A DNA stretch of 64,000 nucleotides from an uncultured Bacteroidota bacterium (GCA_903926385.1 CAIYIS010000059.1:186001-250000), one strand, 5' to 3'; positions 19,268-27,533 are shown, numbered from the stretch's first letter. The notes: generated by a model not told the origin, from the letters alone. A program made the numbers and translations.

Positions 19268-20233
19268 ATGAGTCAAGCCCCCGAAATAACTGCACTTTGC
19301 CCTGTATATAATGAAGAAAATTATATTGAAAATGTATTGCAGTTTTTTGTTGAAAGCAAACCTGCCAATAAGGAATTGTACATTATTGACGGAGGTTCGA
19401 AAGACCGTACGGTGACTATTATCGAAAAGTGGGCAAAGCAGTATCCTGAAATTCATCTGTTGCATAATCCACATAAATATGTACCCCAGGCATTGAACAT
19501 GGGATTGAAATCTGCACGGGGTAAATTTGTTGTAAGGCTGGATGCACATACCATTTACGCAAGTAATTATTTCGAAAAAATTGTTGAAACATTTGCAACC
19601 ACCGGAGCTGATATAGTAGGTGGCCCTATGCATCCTGTTGGTAAAACACCAGTTCAAATGGCCGTGGCTCACGCAACATCAGGTTGGTTTGGTATTGGCA
19701 ACAGCAAGTTTCATGATGTCAATTATTCCGGATTTGTTGACAGTGTTTATCTCGGTGCCTGGAAAAAGGAGTTGTTTTCGGAAGTAGGATATTTTGACGA
19801 TCAGATGGTGCGCAATCAAGATGATGAATTTCATTACAGGGCAAAAAGCAAAGGCAAAACAATTTATCTTAACTCAGAAATTAAGTCTACTTATTTTCCT
19901 CGCTCCACCTACAAGTCGTTATTCAGTCAGTACTTTCAATATGGCTTATACAAACCTTTGGTGGTAAAAAAAATAAAGTCAGAAGTTAAATTGCGTCACC
20001 TTATTCCATTGTTTTTTGTTCTTTACCTCTTCTGTTCGGTAGCTGCAGTTAAGTTCCCCATTATTTTGATCCCAATGGCTCTCTATATGCTCATTGATAT
20101 TTATAATTCCTTTGTGAACTATCAGACTGTGGCAGTTAAATTTGCATTAATCTTAGTTTATCCCATGTTGCATTTGTCCTATGGTTTGGGCTTTTTGGCA
20201 GGGTTATTTAAAAGTCCAGATAAAAAGAATTAG
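19268..20233 (+). CDS. ExoA-like family 2 glycosyltransferase with C-terminal membrane segments
   Basis: 321 aa. The N-terminus (ITALCPVYNEENYIENVLQ, IIDGGSKDRT) and the acceptor region RLDAHTIYASNYF, then RNQDDEFHYRAKSKG, closely follow the succinoglycan ExoA type of GT2. Two or three hydrophobic helices lie between about residues 240 and 312, anchoring it in the inner membrane. The next gene starts one base after the stop. Confidence 0.85.
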   Translation: MSQAPEITALCPVYNEENYIENVLQFFVESKPANKELYIIDGGSKDRTVTIIEKWAKQYPEIHLLHNPHKYVPQALNMGLKSARGKFVVRLDAHTIYASNYFEKIVETFATTGADIVGGPMHPVGKTPVQMAVAHATSGWFGIGNSKFHDVNYSGFVDSVYLGAWKKELFSEVGYFDDQMVRNQDDEFHYRAKSKGKTIYLNSEIKSTYFPRSTYKSLFSQYFQYGLYKPLVVKKIKSEVKLRHLIPLFFVLYLFCSVAAVKFPIILIPMALYMLIDIYNSFVNYQTVAVKFALILVYPMLHLSYGLGFLAGLFKSPDKKN

Positions 20234-20234
20234 C

Positions 20235-21470
20235 ATGGCAATTAGTAGACAAAATATACACGAACGGATTCATCTTGTAGCCAGTTTATGCATTGCTCTG
20301 TTTTTGCCTGTGGCCCGTTTGGTTCCGATATTCATTATTATATTACTTCTGAATTGGATAATAGAAGGAGACTTTCGAAAGAAATGGTATCGTTTAAAAC
20401 AAAACAATTTCGCCTTGCTTTTTATTTCTTTTTACCTTATTCATCTCATCGGTCTAACTTACACAACTAATCTCGAGTCCGGTTGGTTTGATGTGCAGGT
20501 TAAATTATCGCTTTTGTTTTTTCCGCTCATCCTTGCCACTCGACCATTTCAAGTTTCGGACAAGCAAAAGATATTTCGAGCCTTCATAATCGGATGCTCG
20601 GCATCGCTCGCCATCATGCTATCTCATGCCTCCTACATATATTTCACAACAGGACAAAATGACTTCTTTTACGAATCGTTTTCTTCTTTTCTTATTCATC
20701 CGAGTTACATTTCTATGTACCTCAATCTTGCTGTGGCATGGTTAATTTTAAATCTGCAACGAATTAAATTTTCAGATAAACCACTCTCTTTTATCCTGAA
20801 CTTATTTTTGATTTTATTTTTTTCGGTTTCTATTTTTCTGTTGTCATCCAAACTTGGCATCGTAACATTGGTTCTTATATTTATAGGTTTTATTGTTGTT
20901 TCCATCATTACCAAACGAAAATACTTAATTGGATTTTCGGCTCTTGCCGTCATCGTATTATCTGTGTTTATAGTTATGAAATTTGTTCCCGAAATTTCAG
21001 GCAGAATCAACAGGGCAATAGATGCATTAACTGATACTAATGTAAATGAAGCCGAAGTAGAAAGTTCAGCGGTTCGTCTGTTGGTGTGGAGTGCCTCCAA
21101 CGAATTGGTGGCTGATAATCTGCTAACAGGGGTTGGAACCGGTGATGCAAAAGATGAGCTGATGAAAGTATATCTAGACAGAGGAATGACAGGAGCATAT
21201 AAGCACGAACTCAATGCTCATAACGAATATTATCAGGTTTTTATTTCGCTGGGCATTATCGGATTTATTCTATTGCTTTCCAATTTGTATTTCCCATTGG
21301 TGGCATCTTTCCGAAACGGGAACATCATATATTTATTATTTTTGTGTATTATCATTTTAAACTTTTTGACTGAGTCTATGTTCGAAACACAAGCAGGGGT
21401 TATGTTTTATGCTTTTTTTAATGCATTACTCTGTTTCAATTCGTCCAAAGAATCGGGCTCTGCTAACTAA
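20235..21470 (+). CDS. O-antigen ligase/polymerase family membrane protein
   Basis: 411 aa with about ten membrane helices and one large outside loop. The loop ends in ELNAHNEYYQVFISLGIIG, the H-N-x-Y plus GxxG pattern of the WaaL/O-antigen ligase-polymerase family. It could polymerise the glycan units (Wzy role) or ligate glycan to lipid A-core or another acceptor (WaaL role); sequence alone does not decide. The start at ATG 20235 sits one base after the upstream stop. An upstream in-frame ATG (20181) would overlap the previous gene by 53 bases and is rejected. Confidence 0.85.
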   Translation: MAISRQNIHERIHLVASLCIALFLPVARLVPIFIIILLLNWIIEGDFRKKWYRLKQNNFALLFISFYLIHLIGLTYTTNLESGWFDVQVKLSLLFFPLILATRPFQVSDKQKIFRAFIIGCSASLAIMLSHASYIYFTTGQNDFFYESFSSFLIHPSYISMYLNLAVAWLILNLQRIKFSDKPLSFILNLFLILFFSVSIFLLSSKLGIVTLVLIFIGFIVVSIITKRKYLIGFSALAVIVLSVFIVMKFVPEISGRINRAIDALTDTNVNEAEVESSAVRLLVWSASNELVADNLLTGVGTGDAKDELMKVYLDRGMTGAYKHELNAHNEYYQVFISLGIIGFILLLSNLYFPLVASFRNGNIIYLLFLCIIILNFLTESMFETQAGVMFYAFFNALLCFNSSKESGSAN

Positions 21471-21494
21471 TAACGATTAACAAACAACTAATTT

Positions 21495-22718
21495 ATGATT
21501 CCTTTTTCTCCGCCTCATATCGACCAGAAAATAATTGACGAAGTAACCAAAGTACTACAATCCGGCTGGATTACCACCGGCCCCCGAACCAAACAGTTTG
21601 AAAAAAAACTGTCGCTCTATTGCGGCAACAAAGCAACCTTGTGTGTTAACAGCGCTACAGCCGGCCTCGAAATTATGCTGCGATGGTTTGGTGTGAAAGA
21701 AGGAGATGAAGTTATTCTTCCGGCTTACACGTATTCTGCCACAGCTAATGTGGTTATTCATTGCGGTGCCACTCCTGTTTTTGTGGATGTGAATCCTGAT
21801 GATTTTAATATTTCGATTTCGGAAATTGAAAAAGCAATTACTGCTAAAACAAAAGTAATAATGCCTGTAGATTTTGCCGGTTATCCATGTAATTACGATG
21901 AGTTGAATGCACTTGTTGTTCGAAACAAAAATAAATTTGCTCCACAAACAGAAGAACAAAAAACGCTAGGTCGCATTATGGTTTTGTCCGATTCGGCACA
22001 TTCTATTGGAGCTTGGTACAAGGGTCGCAGAGCTGGGTCGCTTACCGATGTTTCTGTTTTTTCATTTCATGCCGTTAAAAATCTAACTACTGCCGAAGGT
22101 GGTTCTATAGCGCTTAATCTGCCTGCACCATTTGATAATGAACAAGTATATAAAAATTTATGCATCAAAACTCTTCACGGGCAGGACAAAGATGCATTGG
22201 CAAAAACTCAAAAGGGAAATTGGCGCTACGACATTGTGGAAGCCGGTTATAAATGCAATATGACTGATATAATGGCCGCAATCGGTATCATTGAGTTGGA
22301 ACGATACGATAACGATACATTGCCCAAACGAAAAAATATTTGTCAGAAATATTCTGCTTCATTTTCAAAATTTGCCTGGGCTCAATTGCCTGTTCAGTAT
22401 TTAAACTCTGATGAGCAATCATCTATTGAATCGTGTTATCACCTTTATCCGTTGCGTATAAAAGGTATCACAGAAGCACAACGCGATGCTATCATCAAAG
22501 AGATTTTCGATTGCGATGTGTCTGTTAACGTACATTTTATTCCAGTACCCATGATGAGCTTTTACAAAGGACTGGGTTATGACATCCACACCTATCCTGT
22601 AACATTTAATAATTATTCTCGCGAAATTTCGTTACCGGTATTTTACGATTTAACCGATGATATGATTCAAAAGGTAATAGATTCAGTGGTTTCGTCCGTA
22701 GCTAAAGTGCTCGGCTAA
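21495..22718 (+). CDS. DegT/DnrJ/EryC1/StrS sugar aminotransferase
   Basis: 407 aa PLP-dependent enzyme of nucleotide-sugar modification: it transfers an amino group to a keto-sugar nucleotide to give an amino sugar for the glycan. The PLP lysine is K195 in FSFHAVKNLTTAEGG, with the upstream PLP aspartate in LSDSAHSIGA and the substrate loop SGWITTGP. It ends in a TAATG shared with the initiating sugar transferase gene. That suggests the amino sugar made here is the first sugar placed on the lipid carrier (inference). Confidence 0.92.
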   Translation: MIPFSPPHIDQKIIDEVTKVLQSGWITTGPRTKQFEKKLSLYCGNKATLCVNSATAGLEIMLRWFGVKEGDEVILPAYTYSATANVVIHCGATPVFVDVNPDDFNISISEIEKAITAKTKVIMPVDFAGYPCNYDELNALVVRNKNKFAPQTEEQKTLGRIMVLSDSAHSIGAWYKGRRAGSLTDVSVFSFHAVKNLTTAEGGSIALNLPAPFDNEQVYKNLCIKTLHGQDKDALAKTQKGNWRYDIVEAGYKCNMTDIMAAIGIIELERYDNDTLPKRKNICQKYSASFSKFAWAQLPVQYLNSDEQSSIESCYHLYPLRIKGITEAQRDAIIKEIFDCDVSVNVHFIPVPMMSFYKGLGYDIHTYPVTFNNYSREISLPVFYDLTDDMIQKVIDSVVSSVAKVLG

Positions 22719-23314
22719 TGTTCATGAAACGTCTGTTCGACATATTTTTTTCAATCATCGGATTAGTTATACTTCTTCCTTTCTTTATCATCATTGCCCT
22801 GATAATTGTTATCAATTCGCGCGGGCCAGTGTTTTACCGACAAGTGAGAGTGGGACTGAATGGACGCGATTTCAAACTTTTCAAGTTTCGCTCCATGCGT
22901 GTTGACTCCGACAAAGGCAGTTTGCTCACTATTGGCGGGCGAGATAATCGCATCACCTCAGTAGGTTATTTTATTCGTAAATATAAAATAGATGAATTGC
23001 CTCAACTCATCAACGTCTTGCTAGGTAACATGAGTTTGGTGGGGCCTCGGCCGGAAGTGCGCAAATATGTAAATCTTTATTCTCCCGAACAACTAAAGGT
23101 ACTTTCTGTAAAGCCCGGTATAACTGATTATGCCAGCATTCAATACAGCAACGAAAACGAATTGCTTGGCAACGCAAGCGACCCCGAACATACTTATATT
23201 AGCGAAATAATGCCCGCCAAACTTGCGCTAAACCTTGTTTATATTGAGCAAAAGAGCGTTCTCACCGATTTTATAATCATATTTAACACCATAGGTAAAA
23301 TCATTTCTCATTAA
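22718..23314 (+). CDS. Initiating undecaprenyl-phosphate sugar phosphotransferase
   Basis: 198 aa, PglC-like small form of the bacterial sugar transferase family (PF02397). An N-terminal re-entrant or membrane helix (FFSIIGLVILLPFFIIIALI) is followed by RVGLNGRDFKLFKFRSM and the catalytic region IDELPQLINVLLGNMSLVGPRPE. It transfers sugar-1-phosphate to undecaprenyl phosphate to begin repeat-unit synthesis. ATG 22718 overlaps the previous stop; ATG 22724 is an alternative. Last gene of the operon. Confidence 0.92.
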   Translation: MFMKRLFDIFFSIIGLVILLPFFIIIALIIVINSRGPVFYRQVRVGLNGRDFKLFKFRSMRVDSDKGSLLTIGGRDNRITSVGYFIRKYKIDELPQLINVLLGNMSLVGPRPEVRKYVNLYSPEQLKVLSVKPGITDYASIQYSNENELLGNASDPEHTYISEIMPAKLALNLVYIEQKSVLTDFIIIFNTIGKIISH

Positions 23315-23484
23315 TTGTTTAACCTTTTCCTCCCCCCCCTTTCGTTCATTATTAACAAAACTATGAATCTCAAACAAGCAGTATGTTATAGTCAATAATT
23401 GACACAACTATCCTTTTTTTTAATGTTTTAGGTTAATGTGCACTGAGTTTATTTATTCTATACAGTTGTTTTTAGCCTCATTTT

Positions 23485-23525
23485 CCACCAAAAGGTGGCA
23501 CTTTGGTTCCGCGAAGCTTTATGAT
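23485..23525 (+). repeat. Left inverted flank of array 1
   Basis: 41 bases that match the reverse complement of 23782-23822 at 34 of 41 positions by my hand alignment. The outer part holds its own small hairpin (CCACC-AAAA-GGTGG, 23485-23498). The inner part, GAAGCTTTATGAT, runs into the first repeat unit. Confidence 0.75.
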
Positions 23526-23808
23526 TGTATTGAAAAGTTTCGCGATTGCATCATAAAGTTTCGCAATTGCATCATAAAGTTTCACGATTGCATCATAAAG
23601 GTTCGTGATAGTATCATTAAGTTTCGCAATAGCATCACCTAAGTTTCGTGATTGAATCATTAAGTTTCGTGATTGTATCATTAAGTTTCACGATTGCATC
23701 ATAAAAGTTCACGATAGTATCATAAAGTTTCACAATAGTATCATAAAGGTTCGTGATGGTATCATTAAGTTTCACAATAGTATCATAAAGCTTCACGGAA
23801 CAATACTG
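23514..23808. repeat. Array 1: fourteen 21-bp tandem units
   Basis: Units begin at 23514, 23535, 23556, 23577, 23598, 23619, 23641, 23662, 23683, 23704, 23725, 23746, 23767 and 23788. Spacing is 21 bases every time except one step of 22 at 23619-23641. Each unit starts AAGTTTC (or a one-base variant), ends ATCAT plus A or T, and has a variable middle that changes mostly by transitions. On the minus strand the unit translates as a heptad of the form Y-D-A-I-V-K-L. The changes fall on first and second codon positions as often as on third, which argues against protein selection. Confidence 0.93.
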
Positions 23809-23822
23809 GCACCTTTTTGTTG
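23782..23822 (-). repeat. Right inverted flank of array 1
   Basis: Inverted counterpart of 23485-23525, 34 of 41 positions paired. It contains ATCATAAAGCTTCACGGAAC, the inverse of the left flank's inner end. No clear target-site duplication is visible outside: both sides are just T-runs. Confidence 0.75.
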
Positions 23823-23989
23823 TTTTTTGACTTTCTTTTAACATTTATTAAAAAAATGAGATAAAAGAAGAATGACTAAAAACCATGGTTTCTGCTTCAA
23901 TCCTAAGGTTAATGGGTAAGAATGACAAAGAACGAAACAACCTCATGAATAGCAATATATCTATTACTTTTTTGAAAAAGAAACACCTT

Positions 23990-24200
23990 GTTTCACCAAA
24001 AAAGAAGGCAATGTCGACACAAAACATCCCCTTTTCATGTCGAAACATCCATGTTTCGTGTTGAAACGTCCTCGTTTCGTGTTGAAACATCCTCGTTTCG
24101 TGTTGAAACATCCTCGTTTCGTGTTGAAACGTCCTCGTTTCATGTCGAAACGTCCTCGTTTCGTGTCGAAACATCCATGTTTCGCGTCAACATTGCCTGC
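23990..24200. repeat. Array 2: about ten 21-bp units with a GTTTC/GAAAC dyad
   Basis: Units at 24032, 24053, 24074, 24095, 24116, 24137, 24158 and 24179 are clear; 23990 and 24011 are degenerate but in exact phase. A unit reads GTTTC, five bases (GTGTT type), GAAAC, then six bases (ATCCTC type). The GTTTC and GAAAC arms are constant from 24053 to 24158 while loop and spacer vary. The ends are inverted repeats: 24004-24027 matches the reverse complement of 24177-24200 at 20 of 24 positions. It shares GTTTCGTG with some array 1 units. There are no unique spacers, so it is not CRISPR. Confidence 0.92.
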
Positions 24201-24343
24201 TTATTTTCATAAATCCTGATGAAATGTGGTATCATTTCTACTTTCCTATTTCTCATTATGCCTTTTGGTTTCGAATCCTAATCAAACGATTAAATTTTGA
24301 TTATGATAAACAATAAATAAGCAATCGATTATTTGATTAGAGG

Positions 24344-24376
24344 CCTCACCCAACCTTTATGTGAGGTTTTTGTTTT
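24344..24376 (+). terminator. Intrinsic terminator downstream of array 2
   Basis: CCTCAC (24344-24349) pairs with GTGAGG (24361-24366) around an 11-base loop, followed by TTTTTGTTTT. It lies 1 kb beyond the last polysaccharide gene and just before a new promoter. Any transcript that crosses the arrays would therefore end here. Confidence 0.7.
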
Positions 24377-24402
24377 ACACATATAAAATCGTGGTATATT
24401 TG
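24369..24402 (+). promoter_or_regulatory. Candidate promoter of the lipoprotein gene at 24491
   Basis: A -7 element TATATTTG at 24395-24402 matches TAnnTTTG. A -33-like TTTG is at 24369-24372, with a 22-base spacer, close to the Bacteroidota optimum. The start codon follows about 85 bases later, which leaves room for a leader. Confidence 0.5.
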
Positions 24403-24490
24403 TGGGAGGAAAAATGATGTGTTGTGACGGGACACCTCAGAATAGGAAATAGGAGCGAAATAGGCTCGTGTCTGCGAAAAAATAACCTAA

Positions 24491-25108
24491 ATGAAAAAAA
24501 TATTATTACTCTTGATTTTTGTTCCACTTTTGTTTTCTTGTACGAAATCAAATACAAGAGTGTATGGAAAAGTAACAGAAGGATGTAGTGGAGCCCCTGT
24601 TGGAGGCTGGAATGTTGAACTCTGGACAGGTGAGAAAAACAGTTCAAAAAATAGTGCATTAAAAAACTCAATGAAAACTTATTCAGATGGTTCCTTTGAT
24701 TTTAGTTTTCATGCATTACTGACCGACAACCATTACTTTGTGCGGTGCAATGGTTATCAGTCAGACTATATTTCTAAAAAGACAAGTCAAGAACTTAATG
24801 TTCAATTGTCGAGTAATATTCAAACATCAAACTTGTTATTATCAACAAAAAACATTTCACCATACGATAACAATGATAGTATCTACATTGATTTTGTGAG
24901 ACCGAACACAAATTATCCGACCTTTCATATGCAATTTATTTATAAAGGTTCATCAGTTGAAACCACCAACAGCATTATTGTTAACGGTTGTCCACCGAAA
25001 CTAGTTAATTTAAGTTGGGCGGTAACAAAGAACCATATAACAACGAACTTTACTTCTACGGTTACTTGCACAAATGGAGGGAACTCTACATTTCAAATTA
25101 ACTATTAA
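24491..25108 (+). CDS. Putative lipoprotein with carboxypeptidase-regulatory-like N-terminal segment
   Basis: 205 aa. The signal peptide ends in a lipobox (LLFSC, Cys 17), so the mature protein should be a lipid-anchored envelope protein. The following VYGKVTEGCSGAPVGGWNVEL resembles the start of a CarboxypepD_reg-like beta-sandwich (V-x-G-x-V, then G-x-P-V-x-G-x-x-V). The rest is Ser/Asn/Thr-rich and unrecognised. It has its own promoter and is not close enough to the next gene to imply an operon. Confidence 0.75.
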   Translation: MKKILLLLIFVPLLFSCTKSNTRVYGKVTEGCSGAPVGGWNVELWTGEKNSSKNSALKNSMKTYSDGSFDFSFHALLTDNHYFVRCNGYQSDYISKKTSQELNVQLSSNIQTSNLLLSTKNISPYDNNDSIYIDFVRPNTNYPTFHMQFIYKGSSVETTNSIIVNGCPPKLVNLSWAVTKNHITTNFTSTVTCTNGGNSTFQINY

Positions 25109-25188
25109 GTATTACTTATATCCAATATTTCTAGCATCCACCCTCGGTTTGCAAAAATTCCAATTCCACCTGCCTTATAAATTATGTT

Positions 25189-25196
25189 TACTTTTG
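25189..25196 (+). promoter_or_regulatory. Candidate -7 element before the lipoprotein gene at 25228
   Basis: TACTTTTG matches TAnnTTTG and is 31 bases before the ATG. No properly spaced -33 element is visible. Confidence 0.4.
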
Positions 25197-25227
25197 CCGA
25201 AGTAATTAAACTCATAAAACCAGCACC

Positions 25228-25806
25228 ATGAAAAACCATTCCTTATCCATTTTACTCCTTTCCCTGCTTCCTTTCGTTTCGTGCGGGCCCGGTGCTAACC
25301 CCAAAGCCATGGAGGAAAGGCATAAATCAGATAGCATGAGCATGAGGCGACAAAGCATGGAAACCACACTTGCCATGCAGGCTTCGGCTAATCAGCCCGG
25401 AATGTCGAGCAATAGCGGGTGGTATTGTCCGGATAATGTAAAAGGTTTTCCTCCGGTTGATGTTAAATTATGGAATAAGGTGCGTGTGGTTAACGGACGA
25501 CTGCCTACATTCGAAGAAAGTCAAGACGGCACTTCGCTAATTTATTGCGACACCACCAAAACTCCGGATGCCAAACCCTATGCTATGACTATGCCCAAAC
25601 TGGCTTCGTTTTACTGCAAACCAACAGGAAAGCGGGAAACGGTTATCGTTATTCAGATAGTGCAAACAGCAAGAGACACTGTGGCCGGTTACCGTTTTTT
25701 GACAGGAGGCAACGGCACTTCGGAGTTTCGGGACATGCATTTTTTGACAGATACCGAAATAAAAAACTTAACTGGAAACTCAATGTGGTATCCACCTGCT
25801 CAATAA
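25228..25806 (+). CDS. Putative lipoprotein of unknown function
   Basis: 192 aa. The signal peptide LSILLLSLLPFVSC gives a lipobox with Cys 20. The next ~45 residues are rich in M, S and Q and look unstructured. The remainder (from GWYCPDNVKGFPP) is a compact domain with three further cysteines that I do not recognise; it does not look enzymatic. The start is well supported by the signal peptide. It carries its own -7 element. Confidence 0.72.
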   Translation: MKNHSLSILLLSLLPFVSCGPGANPKAMEERHKSDSMSMRRQSMETTLAMQASANQPGMSSNSGWYCPDNVKGFPPVDVKLWNKVRVVNGRLPTFEESQDGTSLIYCDTTKTPDAKPYAMTMPKLASFYCKPTGKRETVIVIQIVQTARDTVAGYRFLTGGNGTSEFRDMHFLTDTEIKNLTGNSMWYPPAQ

Positions 25807-25907
25807 TGCTTATCTTTGCAACGTGAAAAAACACCGGTGAAACAGAATGAGGAAAACCGGAATAAGTGAATTAAAAATAATAATAACCAATTCTAAATTA
25901 TTGTAAA

Positions 25908-26099
25908 ATGAAAAAGCAGATGAAACCACTTTATTACTTGGCTTTCGCTTTGTTTATGTATTCCTGCTCAGCAGAAAACAAAACAGTGATGCCTTCAGAA
26001 AATTCAGAAACACCTGTAAGCCGCTCGCGAAGCGAAACATTAAACAGTATTCCCTGGATAGATCAGGGTGTGTTGCCGGCTAACACAGCAAACTGTTAA
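25908..26099 (+). CDS. Small lipoprotein
   Basis: 63 aa. A basic start and hydrophobic stretch end in MYSC (Cys 20), a credible lipobox. The ~43-residue mature peptide is polar and Ser/Glu-rich with no known domain. It follows the 192-aa lipoprotein by about 100 bases. The clear lipobox argues for a real gene in spite of its size. Confidence 0.6.
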   Translation: MKKQMKPLYYLAFALFMYSCSAENKTVMPSENSETPVSRSRSETLNSIPWIDQGVLPANTANC

Positions 26100-26187
26100 T
26101 ACATATATTTGAAACCATATCTCTCTTGCGTTTGGCATAGCCTCGCAAGGGGTTGATTTTATTAGTAAAGTTGGGTGCTATGTGCGC

Positions 26188-26230
26188 CAACAAAAAACTC
26201 CGAACAGAATTTGTTGGGAGTTTTTTGTTG
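26188..26230. terminator. Bidirectional terminator between the small lipoprotein and rocD
   Basis: CAACAAAAAACTC (26188-26200) pairs perfectly with GAGTTTTTTGTTG (26218-26230), a 13-bp stem with an A-run on one side and a T-run on the other. It can serve both converging transcripts. Confidence 0.75.
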
Positions 26231-26265
26231 TAAATTGTATAGTTCGCCCTGTGTTTACAGGCAAA

Positions 26266-27510
26266 TTAAAAATCTTTTAAAACCTTACGAATAATAGAAA
26301 CACATTCCATCAGCTGTGCCTCGTTAATAATAAGAGGAGGGGCAAAACGAATAATATCGCCATGAGTAGGCTTAGCAAGCAATCCGTTTTTCATCAATTC
26401 CACACAAACCTCCCACGCTGATTTTCCGTTTTGTTCGGTAATAATCATAGCGCAGAACAAACCTTTTCCTCTTACATGCTTTACCTTTTCAGGAAATTCG
26501 GCTTGAATTGCTTTTAGTTCTTTTAAAAGTAAAGTGCCTAATCGAGCAGAGTTTTCGGATAGTTGTTCATCGCGCAATACACTAAGGGCAGCTATACCCG
26601 CCTTGCAAGCCATAGGATTTCCACCATACGTACTTCCATGCTGACCGGGTTTGATGCAAAGCATAATATCATCATTGGCAAGCACAGCGCTTACCGGATA
26701 AGTTCCGCCCGAAAGAGCTTTGCCCAAAATTAAAATATCAGGATGCACACCTTCGTGGTCGCAAGCCAAACGTTTGCCTGTGCGCCCAAGTCCCGATTGA
26801 ATTTCGTCTGCAATAAAAAGCACGTTATGCTGTTTACAAAGGTCGTAGCATTTTTTAAGATAGCCATCATCAGGCACCACCACTCCTGCTTCGCCCTGTA
26901 TAGGCTCAATAAGGAAACCGGCTATGGTTTTATCTTTGAGTGCTTCGGCAAGTGCATCACTGTTGTTGTATTCCACTGCAATAATTCCGGGAGTGAAAGG
27001 GCCAAAGTTAGCACGTGCATCAGGGTCGTTGCTGGCAGAAACAATAGTGATAGTACGACCATGAAAATTATTTTTACATACAATAATCTTGGCTTCATTT
27101 TCGGCTACACCTTTTACTTCATAAGCCCATTTACGAGCAAGCTTAAGAGCAGTTTCCACTCCTTCGGCCCCGGTATTCATGGGTAATACTTTATCGAAAC
27201 CAAAATATTCAGTAACAAATTTTTCGTATTCACCCAGGCAATCATTATAAAAAGCACGAGAAGTAAGAGTCAACTTCTGCGCCTGCTCCACCAGTGCTTT
27301 TACTATTTTAGGGTGACAATGCCCTTGATTAACGGCACTGTAAGCCGAAAGAAAATCGAAATATTGTTTGCCGTTAACATCCCATACATATACACCTTCG
27401 CCACGCTCAAGCACCACCGGCAAAGGATGGTAATTGTGTGCTCCGTATTTATCTTCCAAATCCATTGCCTGTTTAGCGGCATTACTGTTCGTCATAATCG
27501 CGTTCATCAT
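26266..27510 (-). CDS. rocD: Ornithine aminotransferase
   Basis: 414 aa class III PLP aminotransferase. It converts ornithine and 2-oxoglutarate to glutamate semialdehyde and glutamate. Motifs: [17 protein letters not shown], the PLP aspartate in [13 protein letters not shown] and the lysine in [10 protein letters not shown]. The sequence ([21 protein letters not shown]) is of the ornithine type rather than acetylornithine or GABA. The first three possible starts (27510, 27507, 27495) are within 15 bases and cannot be separated. A -7 element lies just upstream, and the gene is divergent from rlmD. Confidence 0.93.
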   Translation of the reverse strand: MMNAIMTNSNAAKQAMDLEDKYGAHNYHPLPVVLERGEGVYVWDVNGKQYFDFLSAYSAVNQGHCHPKIVKALVEQAQKLTLTSRAFYNDCLGEYEKFVTEYFGFDKVLPMNTGAEGVETALKLARKWAYEVKGVAENEAKIIVCKNNFHGRTITIVSASNDPDARANFGPFTPGIIAVEYNNSDALAEALKDKTIAGFLIEPIQGEAGVVVPDDGYLKKCYDLCKQHNVLFIADEIQSGLGRTGKRLACDHEGVHPDILILGKALSGGTYPVSAVLANDDIMLCIKPGQHGSTYGGNPMACKAGIAALSVLRDEQLSENSARLGTLLLKELKAIQAEFPEKVKHVRGKGLFCAMIITEQNGKSAWEVCVELMKNGLLAKPTHGDIIRFAPPLIINEAQLMECVSIIRKVLKDF

Positions 27511-27525
27511 ATTTTATTTAATATA

Positions 27526-27533
27526 CAAAATTA
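27526..27533 (-). promoter_or_regulatory. Candidate -7 element of rocD
   Basis: Read on the minus strand the bases are TAATTTTG, a full match to TAnnTTTG, 15 bases before the first rocD start. No -33 with proper spacing is seen. Confidence 0.4.

Larger units (their letters stand above)
23315..24490. other. Large intergenic region with two tandem repeat arrays
   Basis: These 1,176 bases lie between the polysaccharide operon and the next lipoprotein gene. They contain a run of eight C at 23332-23339, a GTCAAT/ATTGAC dyad at 23391-23403, the two 21-bp arrays listed separately, a terminator at 24344-24376 and a promoter at 24369-24402. Open frames run through the arrays on both strands only because the period is a multiple of three. 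I call no gene here. Confidence 0.7.

Noticed and set aside
23990-24200. GTTTC/GAAAC repeats looked like a CRISPR array
   Set aside because: The period is 21 bp with 6-bp, nearly identical spacers and no cas genes in the window; CRISPR needs longer repeats and unique spacers.
23485-24200. Arrays as remnants of an insertion sequence
   Set aside because: No transposase fragment and no clear target-site duplication; the inverted ends are reported, but mobility is not claimed.
23848-24212. Open frames on both strands across array 2, coding for HET/VET-type heptads
   Set aside because: A 21-bp period keeps frames open in any phase. Four overlapping frames on two strands, no promoter and no codon bias give no support for a gene.
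24262-24290. GGTTTCGAATCC looked like a tRNA T-arm
   Set aside because: The five-base stem does not pair fully, and I could not fit an anticodon arm, D-arm or acceptor stem upstream.
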